From Cryptomeria japonica (taxonomy: Eukaryota; Streptophyta; Pinopsida; Cupressales; Cupressaceae), in assembly GCF_030272615.1 (NCBI RefSeq), contig NC_081406.1, positions 399,480,939 to 399,544,938 of the forward strand: 64,000 nt of DNA. The letters run 5' to 3'. The translations under genes were made by a program, and so were the position numbers. The notes beneath the pieces are model-generated. The model was not told the origin of the DNA, did not search any database, and worked only from the letters and a program-made list of their open reading frames with translations. Shown here one piece after another: positions 1 through 11,936 of the stretch (its first letter is position 1; each line of letters begins with the position of its first letter).

Positions 1-121
1 TAAAATTATTATTATATATAGTCTAATTGTAATTTACTTATTGATCACTCAGTTTGGACTAATGATCCCATGATTTTTTGTAGACAATGATGTTTTTTAT
101 AAAAATCTAAATGATATTACA

Positions 122-1602
122 TTGGAGATCTTTCGGACCACCATACGTACACGGTGGAATGCCCAAAATCAACAATTAAAAGATAAACTCATAAATTGTT
201 TGGTTGTGTTGTTCAAAAATGACACATTCAACAAAACCAAGGTCCTTCATAAATTTCTCACATATCTAAAGTTTGTGAGGAACCAATATAGGACACATTT
301 AGAGAAGAACAAAAAGTACGAGCATCCCCCATGATTCCAGAGATGAAGTGGAAGGACCTGTTTCAGGTGGAAAGGAGAAAGTTGAAAAGAGAAAAGGAAA
401 TACACCACCAAACGAAGGAAGGTATGTGATACTATTAAAAATGTAATTGTATATGAATTACTATTTATATTTACATAATCTAACATATTTCAAACTTTTC
501 ATAGGCCGCCTAACACATCGAAGGCAACTAAGGCAAGACTAGAAAAGCACAGGAAACACAAACTTGGCTCTAGTGGTTATATGAAAGTTGTCACACGAAT
601 TGTAAGTATCAATAAATGAAATATTGCATCGAAATAATAAATTACAAACATTTTTTTTAAATCAAACAATAGAAGAAAAATTCATGATATTAAGAAAAAA
701 TGCAGGGCTCTAAATTCAAGAGAGCGCCCACAGAAGATGACATGAAAATTGCCTTCCAGCAAGGCTATGGAGCTGTGGCTAAATGCCTAAGAGAATTGAG
801 TGGGCAAACACAAGATTCTGATGCATCTGTTACATAGGTAAATAAGCTAAATGAAAATTATTTAAAATTGACTACTTGAGCAATAATCTATTCGATGTTA
901 ATTTCCAACATAAAGTGACTATATTTGTTTTAAATAAGCAAGCAATGATAACAATGCACATGATATTGAAATGCAACCTGCTAAGGCTGGAACACAACCT
1001 GCACATGATGAAGGTAGTCATGTGCTATACAATTTTTTTTAATGTAATTATTAATACAATTAAACATCTTTAATTGAAATTGGTGCAGTAATTAATGTAA
1101 CCTTTTTTGTTTTTATTTTAGAGCATGTAGAGCGTGGTGCACAAGTTGAGCATGATCAGGGTAGACAACATCAAGAACGTGATGTGCCCCCACTAGGTAA
1201 AGAGGACCATTGTTATTCCTTTTAACGAATTTAATTGCAACTGGTGTATTGATTGATGTAACCTTTCATGTTTTAACTCTAGAGGATTTAGAGGGTGTTC
1301 ATCATGTTGAGGATGAGGCTAGACAAAATGATCAGGAAGATGATGTGGCCCCATCAGGTAAAGAGCACCCCTATAATGTTCTTTTAATTAATGAAATACT
1401 TGTAACAATAATAAAAAATCTTATGAATTTAACCCATTTATTTGTTATTGTAGCCGACTCCCCTTTACATAGGCGTCCTCGTCGTGAGTACAAGACTAGG
1501 CATACATTAAGATCACGAGCAGTGGGCACAACAACTAAAGAGGGGGAAAATTATGAAGAAAACAATGCTCCACTTAGTCTTTACTTAGCTTCAAAAAAAT
1601 AA
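122..1602 (+). pseudogene. Spliced transposon-type gene remnant, Transposase_24-like
   Basis: Six exon-like blocks can be read on the plus strand: about 122-421, 505-601, 706-837, about 940-1013, 1122-1196, 1283-1357 and a last one at 1454-1602 ending in TAA. Most are bounded by AG and GT. The first blocks read WNAQNQQLKDKL, a segment with YRTHLEKNKKY, then IPEMKWKDLF, and after the first intron a basic stretch (RLEKHRKHKLGSSGY). This order (basic helix, W-x-x-L, K/R-rich, then a Gly-Ser-rich turn) resembles plant Transposase_24 proteins of CACTA-type elements. That family name is recognition only. The later exons encode an acidic, Gln/Asp-rich tail and a basic C-terminus. Two faults are visible: the first block changes frame near 334, and the third exon ends in an in-frame TAG (835-837) right at its donor site. 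The start lies in a different frame from the tail, so this is probably a decayed or mis-modelled gene. Confidence 0.4.
1075..1357 (+). repeat. Tandem intron-plus-exon duplication
   Basis: Exons 1122-1196 and 1283-1357 are both exactly 75 nt, lie 161 nt apart, and encode related acidic peptides (start EHVERGAQVEHDQGR and EDLEGVHHVEDEAR; ends VPPLG and VAPSG). The introns before them are also alike, sharing an ATTAATGTAACCTTT-like stretch before the acceptor. Both exons are phase 1 at each end, so the duplication keeps the reading frame. Divergence between the copies shows it is not recent. Confidence 0.7.
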
Positions 1603-1800
1603 AAAATAAAATAAATGATTGTAATCGAATTATATGTTAATGAATGAATTTTATGTGTTAATGAATGTAATTATGTCTTAATGAATGTTAATGAATGGTA
1701 TGTGTTAATGAATGTTATGTGTTAATGAATTTTATGTGATAATGACTGAATGTTATATTTTATTAATGGATGAAAGAATGAATGAATGTTATATGTTAAT
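1603..1800. repeat. Degenerate TTAATGAATG minisatellite after the gene
   Basis: After the TAA at 1600-1602 come AATAAA-type signals, then about ten degenerate copies of a TTAATGAATG-like decamer with ATGTG spacers from about 1635 to 1800. The array sits where the 3' end of the transcript would be. Confidence 0.6.
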
Positions 1801-2089
1801 GGGAAATTTAGAGTGATGTTAGGGGGGGAGGGGGAAAATGAGCTTCCACCTTCATGTGGTTGGCCCTGTTAAGTATAGAATATTAAACTATTATTGAAAC
1901 AAAGAGAAGATCAATAAGGTAGCACACTTTTCAATATTTCATTATGCTCCACTGTTAAGCTTATTGAATAATATGTATTGAATCTTAATTGCAGGGTCCA
2001 ACAGAGCCAACACGAACAAAAACACAAGAAGTTACTTAGTGGAGACCATCATAGGTAAGGTCCTTGATTAAGATTTTTTTATTTATATT

Positions 2090-2350
2090 CATATTTTTTA
2101 TTATAGAAAATAGATTTTTTTGTTTATATTCATATTGTTGATTACATAGGCAAATATTCATTTAACTTTTTAAAAGGGCAGCCACCAAATACACCAAATA
2201 GTTGTCTAAGTCTGAGATCAAAGATTAGATAAGTCTATTAAGTAGCTAAGGTCAATATTTATCAGTCTGAGATCCAACTATTGTGAGGAATTTAGTAAAA
2301 GTGGAAGCCATTTTGAAGTGATCTGTGACTTTCATTGTGATTGAGGCAAG
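2090..2350. repeat. Interspersed repeat R1, copy 1
   Basis: This block runs from ATAGATTTTTTTGTTTATAT through AAAAGGGCAGCCACCAAATA and GTCTAAGTCTGAGATCAAAG to AAGTGGAAGCCATTTTGAAG. The same order of phrases recurs at 13490-14300 (three times) and 18905-19275. No coding frame is conserved across the copies. It may be the end of an unidentified element. Confidence 0.75.
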
Positions 2351-3706
2351 GAGTTTTGATGCAAAGTCACAAGGAAACTTGGTAGAATACCCAATACCAA
2401 CACACATACACACTCCCCAAGGGAATTACTCACTCACTTTACCCTTATCAAATGACTCAACAAGTCATTGGTTGACAACATATTCTTTCAATGTGACCTT
2501 CCTTCCTATAGCCCTAATTCCCAATAGGCTATACATACCCTTACAAAGGCAATACACCAACAATATGGCATAGACCCAAACCACCCATACACAACACCTT
2601 CTTACATCCTATGAGACATGATTCAAGCATTGGAAGTGATTCTTAAACTTCCTAATATCATTTTTCTTTACAAACGCTTCACAATCCTACTAGCCCTAGG
2701 TTTTCAGTTTTTGGGCAATACCTCACAATTCTTCTAGAACACCAAGAAAAAAATGATAGATTAGGATACCATTTTGGGCCTTCTACAACATATATCAAAA
2801 TTAGATAGGTTTATTTTGGACCGGTCAGCCTAACCAACACTTATCCTAATTAGGCAAGAGCCCCAATTAGGCCTATTTTACAAAGAAACCCCTCTTCAAA
2901 CTACTCACAGAAACTTCTCTCCACTTGAGAAACTCAAGGTTAGTGTCAAAACCACCAATTTCATCAAAATTTAACTTCTGTGATGTTTTGGAACTCATCC
3001 AACTTCATCACCTATCTTCAATTGCTCGCCATTCCTCCTAATGCCAAGCACTTCAATGCATTTTTCCTTCTCCAACCACCACATAAACCTCCATCACTCC
3101 TACCATGATATACTACACTATTTGTCCCAAAATCCTCTTGAGTTTCATGAATTTTGATTCTTGGGAATGTTGAGAACCAACCATTGTAAATGAAACCCTC
3201 GGTAGGGTTTTCACAGTATTCCTTCATGTTTTTTTTCTCAGATCTCTCCTATACTCTTGAGGCTACTTCTTGAATATTTTGTTCATGGATACCTGAACAT
3301 TGATGATGGAAAATATTAGAGGACACTCTTTATAATACCATTGTTCCATACTTTTATTTGAGGAAACCTATGACTATGCCTTCCACTGTTATATTATTGC
3401 TTTTTGATCTTGTACATGATCCCTTTTGTCATATGACCTCTATGTTTATAGCTTACTTGCACTATAAGATATACTATTTATGAATGCAATCTTAATGCAT
3501 GTTGTATATGACTGTATGTGAATCATGTGCCCTTATTGATGATGTGTTTTGGTAGAAAGACAGTATAAGACTGTATATCAAATTTCTAGCTTTGGTAATG
3601 CTTTTATGACTGCATTATGCTCAGGAAGGCAGTAAAAATCCTTGATATTATTGAGAGGATTATCATGTCCATTAACTTCTCTTATGTTGGTTGTAGATGT
3701 ACTTCT
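2351..3706. other. No gene recognised
   Basis: This is AT-rich sequence with only short chance ORFs. I saw no splice-bounded coding blocks, no transposon motif and no obvious repeat structure. Confidence 0.6.
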
Positions 3707-5073
3707 TGTTGGCAATTTGGCATTAAGTTGTCATTGATGTCAACGGGTTTGGCAAGGTCACCAGTAAGTTCGAGGTGGTGATAGATATATGATGGCAATT
3801 GACATGAGAGTGAGAAGACAGAAGGAAAGCTATCGGTACACATGACTTGGGTCATCTACCGGTAAAAAAGGCTTACCGGTAAGGCATAAACCAGAATGAA
3901 GGTTGTTTGTGTGTTATGAAGGCATAACAACTGATGAACAGAACATAAAGGATGGTTGATGGTCATACCAGTAAGATAAGCTAAACCGGTAGTCAACCTT
4001 GGTCGACAAAATATGTCAAACCGACATAAGAATCCAAGCAAAGGTGGATGCCGACAAGAATGATAGTTGGATACTAGGTGGAAGTATTGCACAGGTCAAC
4101 GGAGTATGCATCAAGGTAACAAATCTATAAGCAAGTCAACTTTTATGAGGAACATGCAAGTCACGGAGGATGCCAGAAGATTGCGGCTTGAGGAAGGTAA
4201 GCTGAAAAAGTAATCAAACTGATCTTGCAAGAAGATTTGATCTTCGTACCTATTAGGTGAAGGAAACAGCAAATCCATTAATGGCGAGTGACAGAGAAAA
4301 GTAGAAAAGCGTGGTGCAGACCTCCAGATTTAGAAAACGTGCATTGGAATGTGAATTTCAGTTGGTGATTGAGCGTTGTCATAAAGATCATATCCTTAAA
4401 AAGAAGATCAAATGAGAGTGGATTCAGATTGAGTTGGAAAAGAAAAACCTAACACAACAGTGTTTGAATACATTCTTGGCAGGAATCCATGAATACAAAT
4501 ACATGAGCTTGAAACAAAAAGGGTTGATGCTTGTAGAGAAGAAAAAGAGAAAAGAGAGCCTAAGTGCAGAGAATGATCATTTTTCCTTTGAATTTATTCT
4601 AAGAAAGTTCCAGAGTGAGTGAGAAAGCAAACCGGTGAGAGGGTTTAACTGGTAGTGATTGAGTACCGCATAACTATAGTAGGTCCAATAGTTAAGCAAA
4701 CCGGTGAGGTGTGGTAGAGCAAGACAACATCCAAGTGTGACAAAGTAAGTTGTGAGACTGTGAGAGAGAGAGAGAGAGAGAAGAGAGGCCAAGAATCAGA
4801 GAGAGTGATCTCACAACTAGTAGTGTGAGATGCAGTGGAGAAGAAAATACTATCAACCAGCAGTAAGTTATTTGATCAATAGTTGCAGAATTCATTTGCA
4901 ACAAGAAGCCATAACTGTATCAAAATTGTATTTCAATATACATCACCAAGTTGGATCTTGGTGCAGGGGTTTGTGCTCCTTGGGTTGGTGCCCTAAATCT
5001 TTGTAATTCAGTGTTTCACTTATGAGGCTAGATTGGAGCAGTAGTCTCCAGCAACATTTCTCATCGATGTTTT
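3707..5073 (+). mobile_element. Old solo LTR, left part (split by element A)
   Basis: The LTR starts TGTTGGCAATTTGG and continues after element A at 13129-13334, where it ends TTCAACA. Its flanks are CTTCT on the left (3702-3706) and CTCCT on the right (13335-13339), a 5-bp target duplication with one mismatch. The right part carries the GATTCAGCCCCCTCTC box near the end, which gives plus orientation. Without element A the LTR is about 1.57 kb. No internal region or second LTR was found, so it is a solo LTR. The GTTTT at 5069-5073 is the target duplicated by element A. Confidence 0.7.
4762..4788. repeat. (GA)n microsatellite
   Basis: A short run of GA dinucleotides lies inside the solo LTR. 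It causes the Leu/Ser-rich shadow ORFs on the opposite strand. Confidence 0.9.
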
Positions 5074-6265
5074 TGTTAGGCCCAATATGGAAAGCTAATG
5101 TACTGAGAGGGGAGGGGTGAATCAGTACTTCAAATCCTTTTATCAACAATATCTTTACTATTATGCATAAACCAAAAACTGTTGTAACATAACATAAAGC
5201 TAAAACAAATAGATAACAATCATACATGATTCACTCCATAACACATATATTTTGGTTACGCAGAAACTCTTGGTTAGAGAGAAAAACTGCGGTGGGGATG
5301 GAACCCACAACTTCACTACTGCAATAATAAAGAGTGCTTAGTTAGAGCTACATGTTTAGCTATTTCTAATAGCTTACCCTGTTAGGAGTATCAAGATCTT
5401 TAGATCTACCTTGCTAAAGGATTTTATAACATTCATTCTAAATGTTGCACCTAGTTAAAGGCTTTACAATTTATAGACTTTGTTAGAATCTTTTACCCTG
5501 TTAAAGGTTTCTCTTACAAATTCAAAATATTACAATAAAATCATTACAAATATCTGCAACTTTACATCTGAAATGTTATAGCAGATTCTATGTGCTCAAA
5601 ATGAGATTACCTTTCTTATAGCATACCTCGGTAACCCATAAAGTAACTCGGTAAACCCTTCTGTTTACTCTGTTCCTTGACTGTTCTCTGAAATCCTTCT
5701 CGGTGACCTCTGTGTCTCTATAATAGTCATAACACTCAGTGTTTTCTTATGTATAACACATGTCTTGCTTTATACACCTCTGTATCTCTTCATGTCACTT
5801 CTTATCTAATCTCAATCCATGTTGTATAAATAGATCTCTTATGTCGGTGATTTGGTTCATTGCTTCGATCTTACAAACATTATTTATCGAATGAATAACC
5901 ATACAAAATATTTCATTGGATAGATGACCTCAAAATCATACACAATCCTTAAGTGCAATTTCCAATGTGATAACGGTTCTTTGTTCCTCGATCTTGTAAC
6001 ACATTTCCACATGTGTGTCTAGGTTCAATGAATCGGGTAACATGTTTCACTTGGTGTATATCAACTGGGTGTATCATTATTTTTGCTCGGTAGACATACA
6101 CTTTTACTCGGTAGACAGCTTGGTGTATACTGGGCTCTGTGAATACTTTCTTCTATAACCGACTGCTTTGTGCATATCAACTGAATGTTTTGGTAGTAGT
6201 AACCGACTAGAGTGTATAGAATGACTTTGGATATAAAACTAATGGCAACTTAATAAGTAGTAACA
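5074..6265 (-). repeat. Element A 3' LTR
   Basis: On the minus strand the LTR starts TGTTACTACTTATTAAG and ends GGGCCTAACA (TG...CA). It carries the GATTCACCCCTCCCCTCT box about 30 bp before its end. It is the same length as the other LTR (1192 bp). Confidence 0.92.
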
Positions 6266-6277
6266 ATCTCCCCTTTT
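6266..6277 (-). other. Element A polypurine tract
   Basis: The minus strand reads AAAAGGGGAGAT directly before the 3' LTR start TGTTACT. This is the expected plus-strand primer for LTR retrotransposon replication. Confidence 0.85.
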
Positions 6278-6681
6278 GACATTAGTTGAGATGTTTGACA
6301 AAACTACTTTCAAAGTCATAACAAAAATCTATATACTTACAAAATTTGACTAGACAAACAGTATATACATTAGTCAATGAAATAGTATATTTAGATATAC
6401 TCCCCTTATCAATATATTGTACAAAATTCTGATTTTGCATGCTCGGTGATCAATGTTCTGTATTAACTGCTCGGTTGTCACTGCTCGGTTCACTGCTCTT
6501 TCTGTCAAAATTAACTGTGCATATGAATACTCTGTTGTGCTCGGTATACTCCCCCTGTATACTTTGATACTATTCTCCCCCTTTGATACTATACTCCCCT
6601 TTTGATACTATACTCCCCCTTTTTGACAAACATCAAAACTTAGTTACCATTCGATGGAGGGAACTGGTAAAAAATGGATTT

Positions 6682-9600
6682 TTATATTGTCCTTGCATCG
6701 GTGAGAGTGGCAGAGAGGGCATCCTTGACATTGTCCATGAGTGAATTCTGAGCTATAATGTTAGCTAACAATGAAATGAGTCCATCTAAGGTGCTTCCCT
6801 CTTGTTGAGCGGATAGGGAGGTAGCCTTGTTGATATGTTCTTGGATGGATGAAAGATGAGGAATGAATAATGTCTAAAGAGTCATTATGTCCATCCTTAT
6901 CTTGTGCTCTTCATTCCTTAGTTCCAATTGTTGAGCCATGAGCTTTTGTAGCTTAGTATAAAAATTCTGAATAGAGTTTGGCTCAGTGGTCAACTTATTA
7001 GAGAGATCGGTGATCTCTTTCTCAATCACTTCTATTTTATTTTTGATATCTTTAATGAATAAAGAAAATGTACAGAGTTTCTGAAATAAATAAATAATGT
7101 GCTTGAGTCGAGGGGACAACTCACCAATAAATTTGACAAGTTTTACTTTGCCAATAGAAATAGCTTTCTGTACCTCTTCAATCATTTTAGCGGCGAGCTC
7201 TTTGTCCTTTAACTTGCTCAAATATTCGGATGCGTCTACTCCGAATGTCTCAATTTTAGTTAGGAGTTCATCCAGTTGAACATGGATGGCTGCATCTGTT
7301 GTCACTGTACCTTTAGGTAGCATATCTGTTAATAGTGCTTTCACCTTCTGAAGTACTTTATTTTTCTTTTGAATAGCCCTTTGTTTCTCCTATTCAGCTT
7401 TGGCTTTATATAGTTCACTGAATTCAATGAGTGCTTGACCTTTTAATTTAGAAATGTCTACATTCGGCAACACTATTGGTTTTGATAAATCTAATTTGAA
7501 ACTATGCTTTTTCATCTTCTTTTCTTTACCTTTCACTGGTTGAAGTAACACAATGTCTTGTGAGGCTTGTTTACCCTCGGTAGGTTGCTCGGTAGAGGCA
7601 ACACTTTTATCAATTTCTTGAACCTCTGATGTAGCCTTTGTTGTGTTCGTCGATGCTTTTGTGCTTGTGGTCTTGGTTGTAACATTTTTAGTGCTAGAAG
7701 GAGCTTGAGAGGTCTGTCCTTTGGTGGCCTGAGAAGCATTTTCTCCTTCTGTAGACTTGTGACCTTGTGTTCCTTGTTCAGTATCTTGAGGGACCTCAGC
7801 TGAAATAGGCTGAGTGACCAGAGGATAGGGCTGAACTTGCTCCAAAACTAACTCACTGGATACTAGTTTGGCATATGTATTCCCTTCTATCATTTCCTGT
7901 TCAGGTGCCTTGGTTTCCATGATATCCTCATCAATTTGTATAGTGTCAGTAGGGTCTTGCTCGGTGATATCAGGATCTTCCTCAGTAACATCAACTATTT
8001 CAACTTCAGCTTGCTCACCAGCATTCTTGATTCGAAAGATTTCCTGACATTTTTCCTTTGTCTCATTCTCTACATCCAGATAAAATCTACTCATCAATTT
8101 TAAAGCTCTTTGCTTGACTAGGAAATTTGAGTGGTGGTTTGTTAGATGTTTAGTGATCTCATCTACCGACATGTCTAGAAAGAGATGTACCAGACTTCTT
8201 TCTCTCATCTTCTTTTCCGAATCCGTGGCATACTTCCACTTGTTATCAATATGCAAATACAATTCTTTTGGAGGAGAATTAGTTACTTCCAATGGGACCA
8301 ATCAGAATTTCAGAAGAGTGCAGATTACAGCTTCTTCTATTTGTCTCTTTTCTTCATCAAATCTGGATTCATATTTAACATATCTAAAAGATCCAAATCC
8401 ACCATATTGCTTCAGATTAGCACAAAAGTTATCAACACTACGTACTTCTTCCTTTTTGCTCTTAATAATCTGAAATTTGCTTGCATCTTCAGATTCGGTG
8501 TCACTAGACTCTTTAGTCAAAATGAGTCTCCGAGTAGATTTCTTGTAAGTTTTTGTTACCTTTGGTGTGGCAACATTCTTTGGTTTCTTACTCAGTGATG
8601 TTGCAGATGATCTTTTGTTTGGGCGCTTGACTGAAGGAGTCGGTGATACCTTTGATGTATCCAGTTTCTTCCTTTTCAGAACTTTCCCTTTAGGCAATTC
8701 GGTGCTCAATGTAATAGCTGCCTCTTGAGCTTCAGATTCCTCCTTGGTGATGACTATAGTTCCCTTGACATGTGTGGAGGAAGAACCTTCTCCAAATTTC
8801 TCCATTAATGTCTTGATCATCTTTGTTGCTTTCCTTGTAGCCTTTGGTACTACAATACTAATCTTAACTTTTTCTTTCACTTCTTCATATGTTCCATACC
8901 TCAGCTCAGTAGCATGCCTTGGTAGAGTAAGAAAAGCATCTATCTCCTATTGTGTGATGTCAAAATCAATCTCATAACCCATAGGTGGAAAAGATTGGGT
9001 TCTCGGTTCCACAGCATTAACATAGCAATAATCGGTGTCTACTTCAAAACATATGTCATCCTTGTATTTCTCTGATAACTGGGGTGGGATCTGGTACCTG
9101 TTATGCATCTTTTCTTGAAACTTTCTGAAATAATCATCCATAATATCATTAAAATTATTACCTAGCTTCTTGATGAAGTTATTGATTTGATGGGTGATTG
9201 GTCGGTGTAGCTCCCAAACTACATTACCGACTGATGGAAAGAATTTCTCAAAATAGAAAAACATGCATACTAGAAGTGATCCAAACTTCAGAGTATTAGC
9301 CGAGTTGTTCTTCTTCGGCTTCCTTATGGTGTTTAGATTCTCAAACAGGTTTTTTAGCAATACTTCACAAAGATCAGTTTTCATTCCTTTATTCACAATT
9401 TTATATGTTAAGTCGACTGCTACACAGGGTACATTGTTTTCCCTTGCCGATTGGAAGAAACAATAACCTATTACTCTAATGGCAAACTTCAGCTCTGCAT
9501 CTGTCACATTGTTCAGTTTCAATCCTCTGCAATCTGATTCAACTCTGGTTAGAGTGATCAATTCCTTTTGTGATATCATTTTTTGAGCTCGGGCATGATC

Positions 9601-10021
9601 AAAGATAGGGTAACCAGTGATCAAATGAATGATTTCCCTGGTGATTTTAAATGGTTGCTCTTCTAACCACATGAAATCATCATGAACTCTGCTCAGAACA
9701 AACTTGACCCACTGGGGTTGAATACATGGGGATAGGTTAGGGCTTCGGTCAATCCCTTGATTTTGATGTGTTCATACTTGCTATCCAATTCCCATCGGTA
9801 CACAATTCATCATATGTGTCCTTGATTTCAACATGACCTAGTTCCTCAACACGACACTTAGTGAAAAATTTGATATCTTCAACTAGTAAAACCTTATCCG
9901 GAATGAGTGAAAATGCAGTTTTATCATCCGGTTCAGAAGCTACTTTAGGAGTTAAAGAGTATTTCAGTGAGGGCTTTTCAATGTTCTCAACAACAACAGG
10001 CTTCTGGATCTTAGGTGCCAT
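6682..10021 (-). pseudogene. Element A ORF2, protein of unknown function
   Basis: This is one long reading frame of about 1,113 codons. It starts MAPKIQKPVVV (ATG at 10021) and ends DARTI followed by TAA at 6682-6684. A frameshift lies near 9750; from 9672 down to 6682 the frame is constant and broken only by stops at 8947 (TAG), 8302 (TGA), 7390 (TAG) and 6874 (TAG). The N-terminal third is globular: a motif WVKFVLSRVHDDFMWL, then KITREIIHLITGYP, then MKTDLCEVLLKNLFENL and LKFGSLLVCMFFYF. The middle is Lys/Ser/Thr-rich and low-complexity, with an acidic part and a Thr/Lys-rich linker. The C-terminus is helical and coiled-coil-like. No retroviral enzyme motif is present. The protein is related to ORF2 of element B (29988-33268). 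The pattern vaguely recalls angiosperm 'putative plant transposon protein' domains, but I am not sure of that. Confidence 0.75.
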
Positions 10022-10590
10022 TACAGATTTTGGATAATCACTTAACAAAAGATTCCTAAGGTTTGAAAACTTTCAAACGATAGATGCTTTCCAAATAGAT
10101 ATTCACAACTGATGTGATCGGTAAACTAGTTCTTAGAAATACTTGAGATCGATGTGTAAATACCTTGAAATTCGCTCGGGAGGTGGTTTGATCGCCTTGA
10201 ATCGCTTTGCTCTGCTTTCTTGAAAACTTGGTAAGTGTGAAATGACCGCGTAAAAGCTTTAAGTACACAATATACCTTATCAGGCTTCATGCAGTTCAGT
10301 CAAAAGACATTAAATTCACTCGGTACCACTTCCTTTTTATGCTTTTACCGAGTAGCCAGTCTTCCTGTATTCATCGACTAGACAGGCTTCCAAAAGACTT
10401 GATAAAATTTCAAATTTCCTAATGCATCTTTAACTATGCAGATTTTGAATTAAGTGCATGATAAAATAGGAACTGTTAAGATTTAACCTTTGAGAGAATG
10501 CAGTCCCTTCATACCTTTACCGATTAACTTGGAATAGGTGCACCTAACTCGGTAGGTAAGGTGCTTTCTTCATTTGACACAATTTCCTTC
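10022..10590 (-). other. Spacer between ORF1 and ORF2 of element A
   Basis: No coding frame is maintained here. It is the minus-strand gap between the end of the zinc-knuckle region and the ORF2 start codon, and probably serves as the ORF2 leader. Confidence 0.5.
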
Positions 10591-11874
10591 TTTTTCCAAA
10601 TCATCTGTAATTTGCCTTTTATTTCTTCAGTATCTCCTTTAGGTTGATCTCTGCAATCTCTAGCCAAGTGTCCAATTTTGTGACAATGAAAACATGCCAT
10701 ACCAAGATTTCTCCATGATCTTCGGTTGTTTATTCCAAACCTTATAAAGCAGTTGGCACTTATATGTCCATATCTTCCACAATATTCACACCATATCCTT
10801 GTATTGTAATCCCATGGTACTGCAGAATACTGTCAGTAAGGATCTGTGTGAGTTCGGTAACCTCTAGCATTTGCTAGGTGTGCATACCACATATAGTTCT
10901 TTTGCTTAAACCAACACTTCTCGGTACTATGTCCATATCTATTGCAGTTTTTACAAAACCCTTTGAATTTTGCCTTCTGATAATTGTTAACAGACTTTGT
11001 CCTACATTGATTAGATGTGTGAAATATTTATTGCAATTGTAACAATAACCATTAGACCTAATGACATTCGGTTACTTACCTTTTCTGATTTGGCACAAGT
11101 TGGCAGTATGACCTTGATTTCCACAGTAGTTGCAAATAGGTTTCTTTCCTTTGATGTCCTTCTTGTTTCCAGCTTGCTTTGATGATTCTCCTCTCTCGGT
11201 AGTGTGAATCCCTTCTCAGTAGAGTCTTTTCCTTTGTAACTAAGTCATGCATCTTTGTTGGGTCTTCTTGTATTCAGTTGCTCATCCAACATCTTTGATG
11301 CTTCATAACTCTTCTTCAGTGTTTCTTTGGATTTCTTCTCTGTTTCAAGTTCATCAGTCAACCTTGATACTTCAAGTTTCAATGCTTTATTCTCATTATC
11401 CTTCAAATTTGCTTCATGATGTGCATAACCCAATTGATCTGACAGATTACTTTGTATTCCAATCATCCTATTGATTTCATCATTCTTTTTAGATACTAAT
11501 GCTTCAAGCTATTGTTTTTCTCTTTCTAGATCTCTTACTTTATCCTCAACTGTCCTTAATGCATCAAGATTTTCAGTCATATGTGTGCTGAAATGTTTAT
11601 GTCCTCTTTTCAATGCTTTTAGCTGATCAGTCAGTGCTTTGTTCTTTTCTTTCAGTTCTCCAATCATCTCTTCAGTCTCTTCAGATATACTGTTCTCAGA
11701 TGATGTCTCAATCTGTTCCACTAACTCTTGAGAGTCCTGCAAATCATCAGACAATCTTCTTCTAACTATCAATGATTTTTGCATTTGTCTTTGCATGTCT
11801 GCAATCACTTGATTAGCATGATCTATCTCTTCTTGCAAATACACAATTCTCCGAGATTGTTTATAGCCTTCCAT
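10590..11874 (-). pseudogene. Element A ORF1, gag-like protein with five CCHC zinc knuckles
   Basis: The likely start is MEGYKQSRRIVYLQEEID (ATG at 11874), about 50 nt after the primer site. The first 200 residues are a long heptad-rich coiled coil, with in-frame stops at 11509 (TAG) and 11245 (TGA). Five CCHC knuckles (C-x2-C-x4-H-x4-C) follow: CNYCGNQGHTANLC (about 11090-11140), CYNCNKYF...HTSNQC (broken by a frameshift, about 11000-11050), CKNCNRYGHSTEKC (about 10920-10960), CEYCGRYGHISANC (about 10750-10800) and CFHCHKIGHLARDC (about 10655-10700). Further frameshifts separate them. Copia Gag proteins usually have one such knuckle, so five is unusual. Role by family: nucleic-acid binding and packaging of the element RNA. 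Confidence 0.75.
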
Positions 11875-11922
11875 TGATAAGATCTTTTTCCTTAGGCTGT
11901 TAAACCCTTTTCCAAGATTCAA

Positions 11923-11934
11923 GCTCTGATACCA
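11923..11934 (-). other. Element A primer binding site (initiator tRNA-Met)
   Basis: The minus strand reads TGGTATCAGAGC two bases after the end of the 5' LTR. This matches the 3' end of plant initiator tRNA-Met, the primer of most Ty1/copia elements. Confidence 0.9.
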
Positions 11935-11936
11935 AT

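Noticed and set aside
4577-5227. Minus-strand ORFs around 4.6-5.2 kb
   Set aside because: They cover the (GA)n tract and the junction of an LTR with element A; no motif.
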